9,255 bases of DNA from an uncultured Clostridium sp. Its GTDB lineage: Bacteria > Bacillota > Clostridia > Lachnospirales > Lachnospiraceae. Below, piece after piece: positions 1 to 8,184 of the stretch (within the stretch, counting starts at the first letter, position 1; each line of letters starts with the position of its first letter). The DNA lies in assembly GCA_905192625.1 (NCBI GenBank), contig CAJJLI010000048.1, forward strand, positions 1 to 9,255. Direction: 5' to 3'. The notes below the pieces were generated by a model. That model was not told where the DNA came from. It saw only the letters and a list, made by a program, of their open reading frames with translations, and searched no databases. The position numbers and the translations under genes were made by a program.

Positions 1-3000
1 AATCTATCCGCAATGGCGGTGGTCTCTGTGAACTTGGCTTCTTCATCAATACATATTTTACTGCAGTGTAGATATCCAATGGATTGCTCTTACTTCCATC
101 TCCACTTGCTTTTCCACTTGGTGATACATAGAGTGACTTTCTATCATAATTTTTATAAGATACCGTATGAGTAAATGTAACTGGGTCATAATTAGAAAGT
201 TCTTGATGTTCACCTGGTTTATAATCTTTATCCGGTGTAAATGTAACTGTATAAGCATTATTACCCTTTGTTAAAATTACATTTTTCTTAACTAATGTAT
301 TAGCTTTGATAGCTTCATTATTAACTATAACATTTCCTTTTGCATCTTTAATTGTTAACGTTCCATCTGCATTTCCTAGATACACTAACTCATAATTTGC
401 ATTACCAGTAGCAGATGTAGAAATAACTTTATAAGATGGTGTTACATACGTTGTTTCTACTTCTTGTGCTGGTGGATCTGTTTCTGGATTAGAAGTTGTT
501 AATTGAATATCTGTAACTGTAATCTTTGCATTTCTAGAAGAAAAGAAACCAACGTAGATATTATCTTTATCAATTTGCGTTAATGCTGTTCTTTCTATAT
601 CATAAAAAAGTTTTGTAGTGGTATTACCATCTTTATCGGTATAACTCAATCGATAACCAGTATTATCTCTTTGGATTGTTAAATCAAATGTAGTAGCTAA
701 ATCCTTTTGAGTACCAGTAGGTGCATCACTATTAGTGTAGTTACCGACAATATTATACGTACCAGCTCCTAAGTTTGCACATGAGGTATCTAATGTGTAC
801 ATAGATGATTTAAAATCTTTTACATCTGTATTTTCACCAATAGCACCTATTTTTTCTTGCGCACCGATACCAATCTTCATGCTAATTTTGTCGCCCGCAT
901 CGGATACTTTATTATTTTCACTATCCCATAAATATTCAACCTTAGTAACAGAGTTCATATAGGAATTATTCCAGAATGTTAAAGAACTTCCATGTTCACC
1001 AACTGCGTCTGCAGCCATTAAACCAAATCCTTCTTGTCCATTGGAATATGTCCAGTTGTCTACTGTTACTTTTGCTTTAAGAATAAAGTTCTCTTTTTCA
1101 GGATCAATCTTAGTGTAGTAAAATGCTAAACCATCTGTTGAAGCAGGCACTAATTTTCCTTTACCATTTACACTTGCAACGGTTACAGAACCTAAATTGG
1201 CATTTCCTTTAAAATAGTTATCTGTTGTATTCACACCAGAACCAAATGCTGAGAAGAACCATTCTCTTTGAGCTTCTTCAGTTGCCAATGCTTCGACTTC
1301 AGTTGCCCTAGTCTCCTCTACACCTCTTACTGCTTTTACAGTTATAACGTAAGTTGTACCTATTGTTAAGTCTGTAAGTATTACTTGTGTACCTTTAACA
1401 TCAATTTCTTTAACAAAACTTGTAGCACCTTTTTCTTTATATGCCACAATATATTTATCTGCTTCCTTTACAGCTTTCCATAAAACCTTAACAGATCCCC
1501 CACCGATGCTTGTAGCGTTTTCAATGTAAGGAGCAGTTAATGGTAATACAAAGCCAGTTAAAGTTAGATCATTTCCTGTTTTTACATTTTCTTCACGAGC
1601 TGCACTAATTGAGAATGTATAATCTCCACTCGTTGATGGTGTAAAGGTAACAGAACCAGTAGAACCATCCGTTGCATAAGTTGCAGATGTTACTACTTCT
1701 CCACCTTTTTTCATTGTGACAGTTACACTATCTGCACCATCGTAACCAATTTCCATATTGAAGGAAACAATTACATTTCCATCTTTGACTTCTGTACCTG
1801 TTATAACTGGAGCAGCTACTTGTGCCCAATCTTTACGTGCAGGTCTCTCACCAGAAACCTCTGTTACAGATACAGAATAAATTCTAGCACCACGATTATT
1901 ATTTTTATCCTCAGGTGATACAATTTTATATGTTCCAGCGGCTAATCCCGTAAATGTTAACGTAGTTTTTGAAGTTCCTACAACTGTAGTAATATTATTT
2001 TTCTCTGCCACTAAGGTTCCGTTTTCATCAATAAGTCCTACTGCAGAAGTATTAGAACCACCCGTACTACTCATTTCAACTAAAAGATCTGCTTTTCCGG
2101 TAATCGTAAATTGTACCGCACCTGTAGATGCTTTATCAACTTCAATCGATGTTATTAGTCCAGTTGTAGAGCTAGTTCTTTGAGTTACCTTACCAACAAC
2201 CTTAAAATAATCCGCATAAATTCCTTCTGGTAGTGGTGCTTTATCGGCAACACCAGTAGCATCTAATGTAGTTACATCCCAAGTATATTCTTTAATTTCT
2301 ACTTCTGGTTCAACTGGGACAACGATTTCTGCCTCATCATCCTTAGCATCAAGTTCAAATGGCTTCCAATCATTAAGGAACGCACTAACTGCTTTTTCTG
2401 CAGTAGAAATATCTGTTCCATCGCTTAATTTTGCCTCTTTTAATACAGTTGACCAAGAAGCTCTATTCGCTGAATTATCTGTTCCCTTTAAACTTTCCAT
2501 TGTACCATATTCATACATAAGATTGGATTGTCCACCAAGTGATGCAGTCCACCCTTCTGGTATGATGATTGACTGGAAACTGTCTGAGAATTTAGTAGCT
2601 TCAATAATTGTTTTATAAAATACTACTTCACTTGTATTTGCCTGCCATGGTCTTCCAAAATATCCTGGTTTTGAAGTTTTAGCAGATGCAGTATCAACGC
2701 CTGGTGTAGTTGAGGTAACTGTACAATTGTACATTAAATATCCTCTTCCTGCCTTTTGCTGCGCTGCTGTGATATAAGCTACATCATTGTTATTCTCACT
2801 TGTATTAAGAACAAGATCACACTTATAAAATACAGCTGTCATTCCACCGAAGATATAATCAGTTCCTCCCATAATAGCACTCTTATAGAAAGATGCAGTT
2901 ACGTTTTCACCACCATATAACGTATCTTGTCTTCCAACAAATCTACATTCATCAAAAGATGCTTTTTTCACATTATTAGCAATTGCTAAAGCTGCTGCTC

Positions 3001-5776
3001 TTTCTACAAATGATTTGTCTTGAACAGATGTATCGCCAGCTACTTTAGATCTTAATCCTTTATTACCTGTTTCAAGAACTACAACATCATTTGCTTCTTT
3101 TTCAGAAATGTACTGATTAAAAGAGTTCTCAAAAATAATGCCTTCTGCATTAAATCCATCTGCCATAACAACAACAGTAGCATTCCAATAGCTTCCGTTT
3201 GTAGTTCCGGTTCCTGGATTCGTAAATGATTGATATCCATTGGATTTATTTACTTCAAGGACATCCTCATTATATTTGTTATCTGTACCCATACTATAAT
3301 AGCTATAGCCATGTCCATAATAAGAAGTAATTCTTACTGCTTCATCTGCAATACCAACACCTTTATCTGTTAAAGCAATGCTTGGATTTGTGCTTGCATT
3401 CTTTAATGTCACATTCGGAATGTCAATTACTAACATTTCTTCATAGTTACCAGGCTGAATTTCAATTGTAACTCTTTCTTTGTTAGGACGACTCATACGA
3501 CGTACCGCTTCAAGAGCGTCATTTAAAGTTGTGTAATCACATCCTGTTTTACCAACTGTTACTGTTGCTTTATATTCAACTGGTGTACTAACTCGAATAC
3601 CAGTTAAATAGGTTTGAGCATTCGTACCTTTAATTCCCTTTAATGTAACATATCCATCTTCTTTTGCTGTGTATGTTACAGTATCAATTTGACTTGTACT
3701 ACCTGAACTTATGTCAATAATAGTAGTTGCATCATCATCAAATTGAAATGCAGCAACATAACAATAATTTACTGTTACAATATCACCTTTTACTACTGGT
3801 ATTTTAATACTTCCACCATTATTTAAAAGTAAATAAGTTTTATTTTCAAGTACTCCCACATCAGATAGTTCAAGACCAAGATAGTACTTTGCACCTTCAA
3901 TAACTTCAATACCAGATCCACCAAATTCCGCATTATATTTTGCAAAATTCCAGTTATTAATTGTTGTAAACTTAACGTTAGCAACGGCTTCACCACCATT
4001 TACTTTTACATCAGGTGTTAAATACTGTGCTACTTTATGGTTGCCTGTACCTTTCACTTTAACACTGTATTGTCCATCGCGAAGTGCGATGCTTTCGTCA
4101 GTTAAAGAATATGTATAGCTGTAACCCTCTTCATTGATATTTGTGAATGTAATCACTCCACTATCTTTAGCGGTAGCATCAATTCCATTCAGTGATACTG
4201 TAATTGCATATTTTGTTTTTTCTTCAAATATGAAGTTATAATTTGCATCTTTCGACGCACTTATCTTTGTTTCACTCACAAGCTGATAATCATTTACACC
4301 ATTAACTTCAATTGAATACTCAATATCTTTTGCTAATTTTAATGTATATGCTCCATCTTCATAAACTACTATTTCTGGCACATAGATATCATCTGAAGTA
4401 AACGTTAGATCAAGTTTCTTCAATGCCTCAGCTGATAATCCTTCAATCTTACCTGTTAATGTAGCAAAGCTTACTTTTCCAACAGTGATATCAAAGATTG
4501 GATTCTCAGCTCCCTCATTGATTGAAATTAAATTATCACTGGTTACGATATAGTCACTTGCATTTAAAAGTGCAACTTCATAATCGTACTTTTCATTTAA
4601 AGTAACACTGTAGCTTCCATCAATAACGTTAGCACTTATAACTTCACCAGTTTTCGTATTCGTAAAACTAATAGCAAAATCACTTAATTCCGTTGGTGCT
4701 GTTACTGTACCAGAAACCTCTACGGAATTCGTATGCTCACGGTATACTCTAGCAACAACTAATTTCTCGTCTACAGAGTAAATTTTATAGAAACCATCCT
4801 CTGCTGCATAGAAAGTCATTACAGTTGCAGTACTACCACCGTTAGTATGTATTTGTGAAGTTTTTTCTCCACTTGGTGATTCTAAGACAATTGTTGATTT
4901 ACCACCATTGGATGCCACAACAAATGTTAAGATATCATTTTTTTGTGCTAGTAAACCGACATAAACTCCAGTAGTATTACTTGCATTAGAATAAATATAT
5001 CCGGTATATTTTGTTCCATCCGTTCCAATTAAAAACTTATCATCATGGCGAATGAACTCTTTGTTTGTTGTACGAAGTCTATGATTGCTTTTTCCACCAC
5101 CATTAAATTCAAATTCTCCATTGTTTAATATAAAGTCTTTTAATGGTGTACCTGGTGTTCCTGCTGCTACATCTTGGTATAAATCATTAATGTCATTCAC
5201 CGCAAATTTATTATTATACTTGCTTTCATCTAAAATCTCTGCTCCAAAATCCCAGACATCAATTTTGTTTGTATCTACTGGTAATTCAGAATCAGTTCCT
5301 ATAAGTGTACGGCTCACTTCATAAAGATTTACTTGCCCTGTAGCTTCAATCGTAACGTATCCCGCTTCCCCAGTATATGTATACTCAAAGTTATTACTTG
5401 TTGCAGATACATCATTGATTGTAAAATCATATGTATTAGAATCAGTTTTTACTGCAACAATCGCACTTCCACTTACTGGTACTAAAAGTTTTGTGCCAGC
5501 ATCCATTTGAGTATCCTTATTCTCGTTTCTTGTTGCTAATCTTCCTTGAGTAGCATCAACTACAATACCATCAAATTCTCCTGTTAAACCTTCGATAGTA
5601 TTATCAAAAGCACCCTCTTCTCCCCCGCGAAAGTTCCACGTTGTAGTTTCAGCAGCGCTTAGCGATGCTTCCTCTGCTCGTACAACAATCCCAGGTGAAA
5701 TTGCTGTGAGAATCATTGAGCAAATAAGTAAGCATGCCAAGACTCTCATTTTCACGTTCTTGTGTAAATGAAACAT
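1..5776 (-). CDS. Secreted multidomain pectinase: CE8 pectin methylesterase with start of a PL9-type pectate lyase (3' partial)
   Basis: The open frame runs without a stop from ATG 5776 to the left edge (1,925 codons). The start follows AAGGAGG at 5784-5790 by 7 nt. Residues 1-36 form a Sec signal peptide (basic start, hydrophobic core VLACLLICSMIL, likely cleavage after VVRA). Modules beginning with W-N/D-F lie at W47, W175 and W609. Beta-sandwich modules start near 350, 440 and 522. The CE8 domain spans about 735-1140 and carries GNYEE at 776-780, GRQDTLY (Gln950, Asp951), GGTDYIFGG (Asp973) and FGRPW (Arg1042, Trp1044). These are the family's catalytic and substrate-binding residues, so de-esterification of pectin is well supported. 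Then come a beta module (about 1150-1410), FN3 (about 1414-1498), a LamG/DUF1080-like domain (about 1503-1760) and a linker. YVSPSG...GDGSKSNPLDIYTA, from 1881, resembles the start of a PL9 pectate lyase. The last ~16 residues look out of frame. The lyase call is inference. Confidence 0.93.
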   Translation of the reverse strand, partial: MFHLHKNVKMRVLACLLICSMILTAISPGIVVRAEEASLSAAETTTWNFRGGEEGAFDNTIEGLTGEFDGIVVDATQGRLATRNENKDTQMDAGTKLLVPVSGSAIVAVKTDSNTYDFTINDVSATSNNFEYTYTGEAGYVTIEATGQVNLYEVSRTLIGTDSELPVDTNKIDVWDFGAEILDESKYNNKFAVNDINDLYQDVAAGTPGTPLKDFILNNGEFEFNGGGKSNHRLRTTNKEFIRHDDKFLIGTDGTKYTGYIYSNASNTTGVYVGLLAQKNDILTFVVASNGGKSTIVLESPSGEKTSQIHTNGGSTATVMTFYAAEDGFYKIYSVDEKLVVARVYREHTNSVEVSGTVTAPTELSDFAISFTNTKTGEVISANVIDGSYSVTLNEKYDYEVALLNASDYIVTSDNLISINEGAENPIFDITVGKVSFATLTGKIEGLSAEALKKLDLTFTSDDIYVPEIVVYEDGAYTLKLAKDIEYSIEVNGVNDYQLVSETKISASKDANYNFIFEEKTKYAITVSLNGIDATAKDSGVITFTNINEEGYSYTYSLTDESIALRDGQYSVKVKGTGNHKVAQYLTPDVKVNGGEAVANVKFTTINNWNFAKYNAEFGGSGIEVIEGAKYYLGLELSDVGVLENKTYLLLNNGGSIKIPVVKGDIVTVNYCYVAAFQFDDDATTIIDISSGSTSQIDTVTYTAKEDGYVTLKGIKGTNAQTYLTGIRVSTPVEYKATVTVGKTGCDYTTLNDALEAVRRMSRPNKERVTIEIQPGNYEEMLVIDIPNVTLKNASTNPSIALTDKGVGIADEAVRITSYYGHGYSYYSMGTDNKYNEDVLEVNKSNGYQSFTNPGTGTTNGSYWNATVVVMADGFNAEGIIFENSFNQYISEKEANDVVVLETGNKGLRSKVAGDTSVQDKSFVERAAALAIANNVKKASFDECRFVGRQDTLYGGENVTASFYKSAIMGGTDYIFGGMTAVFYKCDLVLNTSENNNDVAYITAAQQKAGRGYLMYNCTVTSTTPGVDTASAKTSKPGYFGRPWQANTSEVVFYKTIIEATKFSDSFQSIIIPEGWTASLGGQSNLMYEYGTMESLKGTDNSANRASWSTVLKEAKLSDGTDISTAEKAVSAFLNDWKPFELDAKDDEAEIVVPVEPEVEIKEYTWDVTTLDATGVADKAPLPEGIYADYFKVVGKVTQRTSSTTGLITSIEVDKASTGAVQFTITGKADLLVEMSSTGGSNTSAVGLIDENGTLVAEKNNITTVVGTSKTTLTFTGLAAGTYKIVSPEDKNNNRGARIYSVSVTEVSGERPARKDWAQVAAPVITGTEVKDGNVIVSFNMEIGYDGADSVTVTMKKGGEVVTSATYATDGSTGSVTFTPSTSGDYTFSISAAREENVKTGNDLTLTGFVLPLTAPYIENATSIGGGSVKVLWKAVKEADKYIVAYKEKGATSFVKEIDVKGTQVILTDLTIGTTYVITVKAVRGVEETRATEVEALATEEAQREWFFSAFGSGVNTTDNYFKGNANLGSVTVASVNGKGKLVPASTDGLAFYYTKIDPEKENFILKAKVTVDNWTYSNGQEGFGLMAADAVGEHGSSLTFWNNSYMNSVTKVEYLWDSENNKVSDAGDKISMKIGIGAQEKIGAIGENTDVKDFKSSMYTLDTSCANLGAGTYNIVGNYTNSDAPTGTQKDLATTFDLTIQRDNTGYRLSYTDKDGNTTTKLFYDIERTALTQIDKDNIYVGFFSSRNAKITVTDIQLTTSNPETDPPAQEVETTYVTPSYKVISTSATGNANYELVYLGNADGTLTIKDAKGNVIVNNEAIKANTLVKKNVILTKGNNAYTVTFTPDKDYKPGEHQELSNYDPVTFTHTVSYKNYDRKSLYVSPSGKASGDGSKSNPLDIYTAVKYVLMKKPSSQRPPPLRID

Positions 5777-5783
5777 TCCTTTT

Positions 5784-5790
5784 CCTCCTT
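5784..5790 (-). promoter_or_regulatory. Ribosome binding site of the pectinase gene
   Basis: On the minus strand AAGGAGG lies 7 nt before ATG 5776. It fixes the start: the residues that follow form a textbook signal peptide. A different frame with an upstream start (5951) has no such site and no protein character. Confidence 0.85.
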
Positions 5791-5823
5791 TTAATTTCCT
5801 TAATGTCTCTATTATTTTTATAT

Positions 5824-5837
5824 TGTAATCGTTTACA
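5824..5837. promoter_or_regulatory. Catabolite-responsive element (cre), probable CcpA operator
   Basis: TGTAATCGTTTACA matches the cre consensus TGWAANCGNTNWCA at every position on both strands. It lies 47 nt upstream of the pectinase start codon and overlaps the -10 region of a candidate promoter. That position would suit repression of an extracellular pectinase when preferred sugars are present. The match is seen directly. Binding by CcpA, rather than by another LacI-family protein, is inferred. Confidence 0.7.
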
Positions 5838-5863
5838 TAGTTTAGTAATTGAACTAATGCCAA
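5834..5863 (-). promoter_or_regulatory. Candidate promoter of the pectinase gene
   Basis: On the minus strand TTGGCA (5858-5863) is followed after 18 nt by TATGTA (5834-5839). The -35 matches five of six bases and the -10 only three of six, so this is a weak call. The overlap of the -10 with the cre box supports it a little. Confidence 0.3.
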
Positions 5864-5910
5864 TATGGCTTGATTTTTCAATAGCGAAAACGCCTACAAT
5901 ATAAAAATAC

Positions 5911-5941
5911 AAGTTAGTAAAATGATTTTTATTACTAACTT
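5911..5941. repeat. Perfect 10-bp inverted repeat upstream of the pectinase gene
   Basis: AAGTTAGTAA at 5911-5920 and TTACTAACTT at 5932-5941 are perfect reverse complements separated by 11 nt. The core TTAGTAA appears again at 5842-5848. The arms sit about 135 nt before the start codon and next to a second palindrome. It may be a dimeric operator or a hairpin in a long leader. It is not a clear terminator, because no uninterrupted T run follows on either strand. Confidence 0.55.
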
Positions 5942-5942
5942 T

Positions 5943-5956
5943 TGTAAGCACTTACA
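5943..5956. promoter_or_regulatory. Second LacI-type palindromic operator candidate
   Basis: TGTAAGCACTTACA is a near-perfect 14-bp palindrome of the same type as the cre box at 5824. It differs from the cre consensus at one central base (CA in place of CG). Its start is 119 bp from that of the first site and it directly abuts the 5911-5941 inverted repeat. A local LacI-family regulator, or a weak auxiliary CcpA site, could bind here. No such regulator gene is in the window. Confidence 0.4.
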
Positions 5957-6349
5957 ATATTTTATAAGACTTACTACCTATAATGTACCATTAATTTCTT
6001 ATTCTGTAAACACCATTTTTGTGAAATCTGTATATTTAAAAACCATATATTTTATATTTTTATACAAACTTTTATATTAATATTTATTTTTGTATTTAAT
6101 TGTATAATTATTTTAGCAATTTAAATAAAATTATTTAAACTTAGGATTCCTCAATGTCATCATGCATAAAAATTATTCTTATAAAGTATATTCTTCAAAA
6201 TATTTACTTTATTTTTATTTTATTATTTTCGTAAATAATGAATAAAATCTAGAACATAATTTTAAAAACACTATATTTATTTCCCAAATAACCACATACT
6301 TCATAATAACAAACTACAAACCAATACTTCCCTAAATATATCTTATATT
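5957..6349. other. Gene-free, very AT-rich spacer
   Basis: No reading frame with a ribosome binding site or protein character is visible on either strand. The stretch is dominated by A and T runs. The only structure seen is a weak AT-only inverted repeat (ATAAAGTA at 6181-6188 and TACTTTAT at 6205-6212). It separates the peptidase terminator from the pectinase control region and may hold a distal promoter, but no convincing -35/-10 pair stands out. Confidence 0.6.
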
Positions 6350-6389
6350 AAAAAAAGTGAGTTGATGCATTTAACACATCTACTCACTT
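6350..6389 (-). terminator. Intrinsic terminator of the M29-like peptidase gene
   Basis: A 13-bp stem with one mismatch pairs 6355-6367 with 6377-6389 around a 9-nt loop. On the minus strand the stem is followed by a T run (plus-strand A run at 6350-6356). It lies 30 nt beyond the peptidase stop codon, so it ends that transcript and isolates it from the pectinase gene. Confidence 0.88.
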
Positions 6390-6419
6390 ATTTAGAAATG
6401 TATATTCATTTTTCTAAGA

Positions 6420-7415
6420 CTACGAGAATTTAAAATCACCCTCACCTACAAAATCCATATGCATAATACATTCATTATTTCCACCAAAGATTGTATTATT
6501 TCCAATTCCCAAATGAAATGTCCCAGCTTTTTTTTCATCTAAAACAGTATACCCCGTTAACTCATCCACATGAGAATTCATTCCAAAGCCAAGTTCGCAA
6601 ATGATATCCCCATTATCCGGAAGATTACTTAAAAATTCATCAAACAATTCTGAATCTGAACCAATGATTCTCCCTTGGTCGATTCTTAATGTTACATTTT
6701 CTAATACCTCATTAACATCTGTAAATAGTTTCAAAAAAAATACCGTACCATTCGTTAGATTCTCTACTGGTACAATATAAACTTCTCCGCAAGGAAAATC
6801 ACCCTCTCCTGCATCTATCAGCCAATCCCTTTTTTCTAAGCTAAGAAGTAACTTACAATCTAGTCCAGTCTTTATTTCTACTTTCGAAAACTTCTTCAAT
6901 TCCTCTACTTTTCTAACACAATCTTTTCTCAAAGAAATATAGTCTATATCGTATGCATACAACATTTTATCTAGAAAGACTTCTTCTTCCATTCCCACTT
7001 CAATGGCAGTTTCAGGCGATGGAATTCTAATTTGTATTAGCTTTTTCTTATCTTTAAATGATTCAAATAAATTTCTCATGTATCTTTTGTATAACTCTAT
7101 TTTTCCCCTTAAACGTTCCCTGTCTATTACAACAGGCTGATACATATAGATATCGATTACAACATCAACTGGTTCAAATATTTTATAATAGTTTTCTTGA
7201 AAACAAGTTTGTGTTGCCATTTCGAACAAGTTCAAATTAATTTCTCTTGCATTTTGTAGTTCAAGTGGAGAGGCCCCATTCCTTGCTACTTCATAACTAA
7301 AATTATGAAGTATTTCTCTATCTTTATCTTCTCCCCAAAAGTGTAATAACACTAACTCTCCCTGTTTTAATTGCATTGCTTCCACTACTTTTCTTATTAT
7401 ATTATGTTCTAACAT
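6420..7415 (-). CDS. M29-family (aminopeptidase T-like) metallopeptidase
   Basis: The 331-residue protein has no signal peptide and should be cytoplasmic. Its C-terminal half carries the hallmarks of M29 metallo-aminopeptidases, which remove N-terminal residues using a two-metal centre. These are FPCGEVYIVP (Glu211), CELGFGMN (Glu274), DEKKAGTFHLGIGNN (His301) and MHMDF (His319, Asp321). All expected metal-ligand positions are therefore filled by suitable residues. The N-terminal half is poorly conserved, and the protein is shorter than the roughly 400 residues of classical AmpS/AmpT-type enzymes, so substrate and activity are uncertain. The start is ATG 7415, preceded by AAGGGGG; a TTG six codons upstream overlaps that site and was rejected. 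The gene follows the ArsR-type regulator by 149 nt with no clear terminator between them, so read-through is possible. Confidence 0.88.
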   Translation of the reverse strand: MLEHNIIRKVVEAMQLKQGELVLLHFWGEDKDREILHNFSYEVARNGASPLELQNAREINLNLFEMATQTCFQENYYKIFEPVDVVIDIYMYQPVVIDRERLRGKIELYKRYMRNLFESFKDKKKLIQIRIPSPETAIEVGMEEEVFLDKMLYAYDIDYISLRKDCVRKVEELKKFSKVEIKTGLDCKLLLSLEKRDWLIDAGEGDFPCGEVYIVPVENLTNGTVFFLKLFTDVNEVLENVTLRIDQGRIIGSDSELFDEFLSNLPDNGDIICELGFGMNSHVDELTGYTVLDEKKAGTFHLGIGNNTIFGGNNECIMHMDFVGEGDFKFS

Positions 7416-7422
7416 ATAATTT

Positions 7423-7429
7423 CCCCCTT
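7423..7429 (-). promoter_or_regulatory. Ribosome binding site that fixes the peptidase start
   Basis: On the minus strand AAGGGGG stands 7 nt before ATG 7415. An in-frame TTG at 7431-7433 lies directly upstream of this site and has no Shine-Dalgarno of its own, so the shorter protein starting MLEHNII is preferred. Confidence 0.8.
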
Positions 7430-7564
7430 GCAAAGCTTACTTCGTTATTAATTGTGTAATAGATTTTAATTCAACGTTTCGATATATATATACCTATTGC
7501 CGTATTTTTATAAGGAAATTCCTTTCATTAAAAATAAAATATATTTAATCTTCTACCTCATCTA

Positions 7565-8113
7565 TTATTTTAGCTGATACATAGCATTCTCTCTCTTTAA
7601 GATTCCTTCTGAAATCATATCACGTCGTATTGTGCAAAAATCATCAAAATAATCTGCAATTAATATATTTACTTCACGTTCCGTATATTCTTTTCCAACC
7701 TCGAATGCCTTTGCTATTTCTTCAAGTACAATTCTCTCTTTTTTTCTTTGTACCGGTATTGCCTTTAATTTACCATATTCAAAAAAGCTCTCTATAACTT
7801 TTTGACGGTATTTCTCGTCTCTTTCTTTTTGTAAATCTTCTTCCGAGGATATTTCACTGATAATATCGATCATTTTCGCTTGTAATACCTCTTTGTTTAT
7901 CGAATAAATCGTATAATACTGTTCTTTTTTCGATCTAACTATTTTGGCATCCTCCATTTTTTTCAAATGAAAGGATATCGTCGATGGTGTCAATTCAAGG
8001 CGTTCTGCAAGCCTTTCCACATACATGGGTTCTATTACGAGGGATTTTAAAATCTGAAGTCTCGATTTATCAGCTAAGCATTTAAAAACTTTTATGGATT
8101 CATTTTCAGTCAT
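7565..8113 (-). CDS. ArsR-type winged-helix transcriptional regulator with C-terminal DUF2087 domain
   Basis: This 182-residue protein has two parts. Residues 5-80 are an ArsR-like winged helix-turn-helix: FKCLADKSRLQILKSL, then the recognition helix region LAERLELTPSTISFHLKKME and the wing VRSKKEQYYTIYSIN. Residues about 105-180 match DUF2087 in style: ESFFEYGKLKAIPVQRKKE, EYTEREVN, DFCTIRRDMISEGIL and a final MYQL. No paired or clustered cysteines suggest metal sensing; the single Cys in the N-terminal domain (KCLAD) would not suffice. The sensed signal is unknown. The start ATG 8113 is preceded by AAAGGTGA at good spacing. It lies 154 nt downstream of a small unknown gene in the same direction and 149 nt before the peptidase gene. 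Local control of one of these is plausible but inferred. Confidence 0.9.
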   Translation of the reverse strand: MTENESIKVFKCLADKSRLQILKSLVIEPMYVERLAERLELTPSTISFHLKKMEDAKIVRSKKEQYYTIYSINKEVLQAKMIDIISEISSEEDLQKERDEKYRQKVIESFFEYGKLKAIPVQRKKERIVLEEIAKAFEVGKEYTEREVNILIADYFDDFCTIRRDMISEGILKRENAMYQLK

Positions 8114-8184
8114 TGTATCACCTTTCTATTGCATGTAAATCACATTGGTTTTGAGATATGGCATCCAATGGTTTCTTAAATTAT

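Noticed and set aside
58..258. 66-residue minus-strand frame inside the pectinase
   Set aside because: It is a shadow of the pectinase frame, with a composition typical of out-of-frame AT-rich DNA.
5085..5324. 79-residue plus-strand frame
   Set aside because: It is antisense to the continuous pectinase frame and has no ribosome binding site.
5677..5776. Possible lipoprotein signal (LLIC in the hydrophobic core)
   Set aside because: Residue before Cys is Ile, not Gly/Ala/Ser, and the Cys lies in mid-core; a normal signal peptidase I site follows at VVRA.
5649..5951. 100-residue minus-strand reading frame across the pectinase start
   Set aside because: It overlaps the signal peptide and the ribosome binding site of the pectinase in another frame, has no ribosome binding site of its own, and shows no protein character.
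6181..6212. AT-only hairpin followed by T-rich plus-strand DNA
   Set aside because: The stem has almost no G/C, and no plus-strand gene reads into it, so a terminator is unlikely.
7512..7524. AAGGAAATTCCTT palindrome between the regulator and the peptidase gene
   Set aside because: The arms are too close for a stable hairpin, so it was not called as a terminator.
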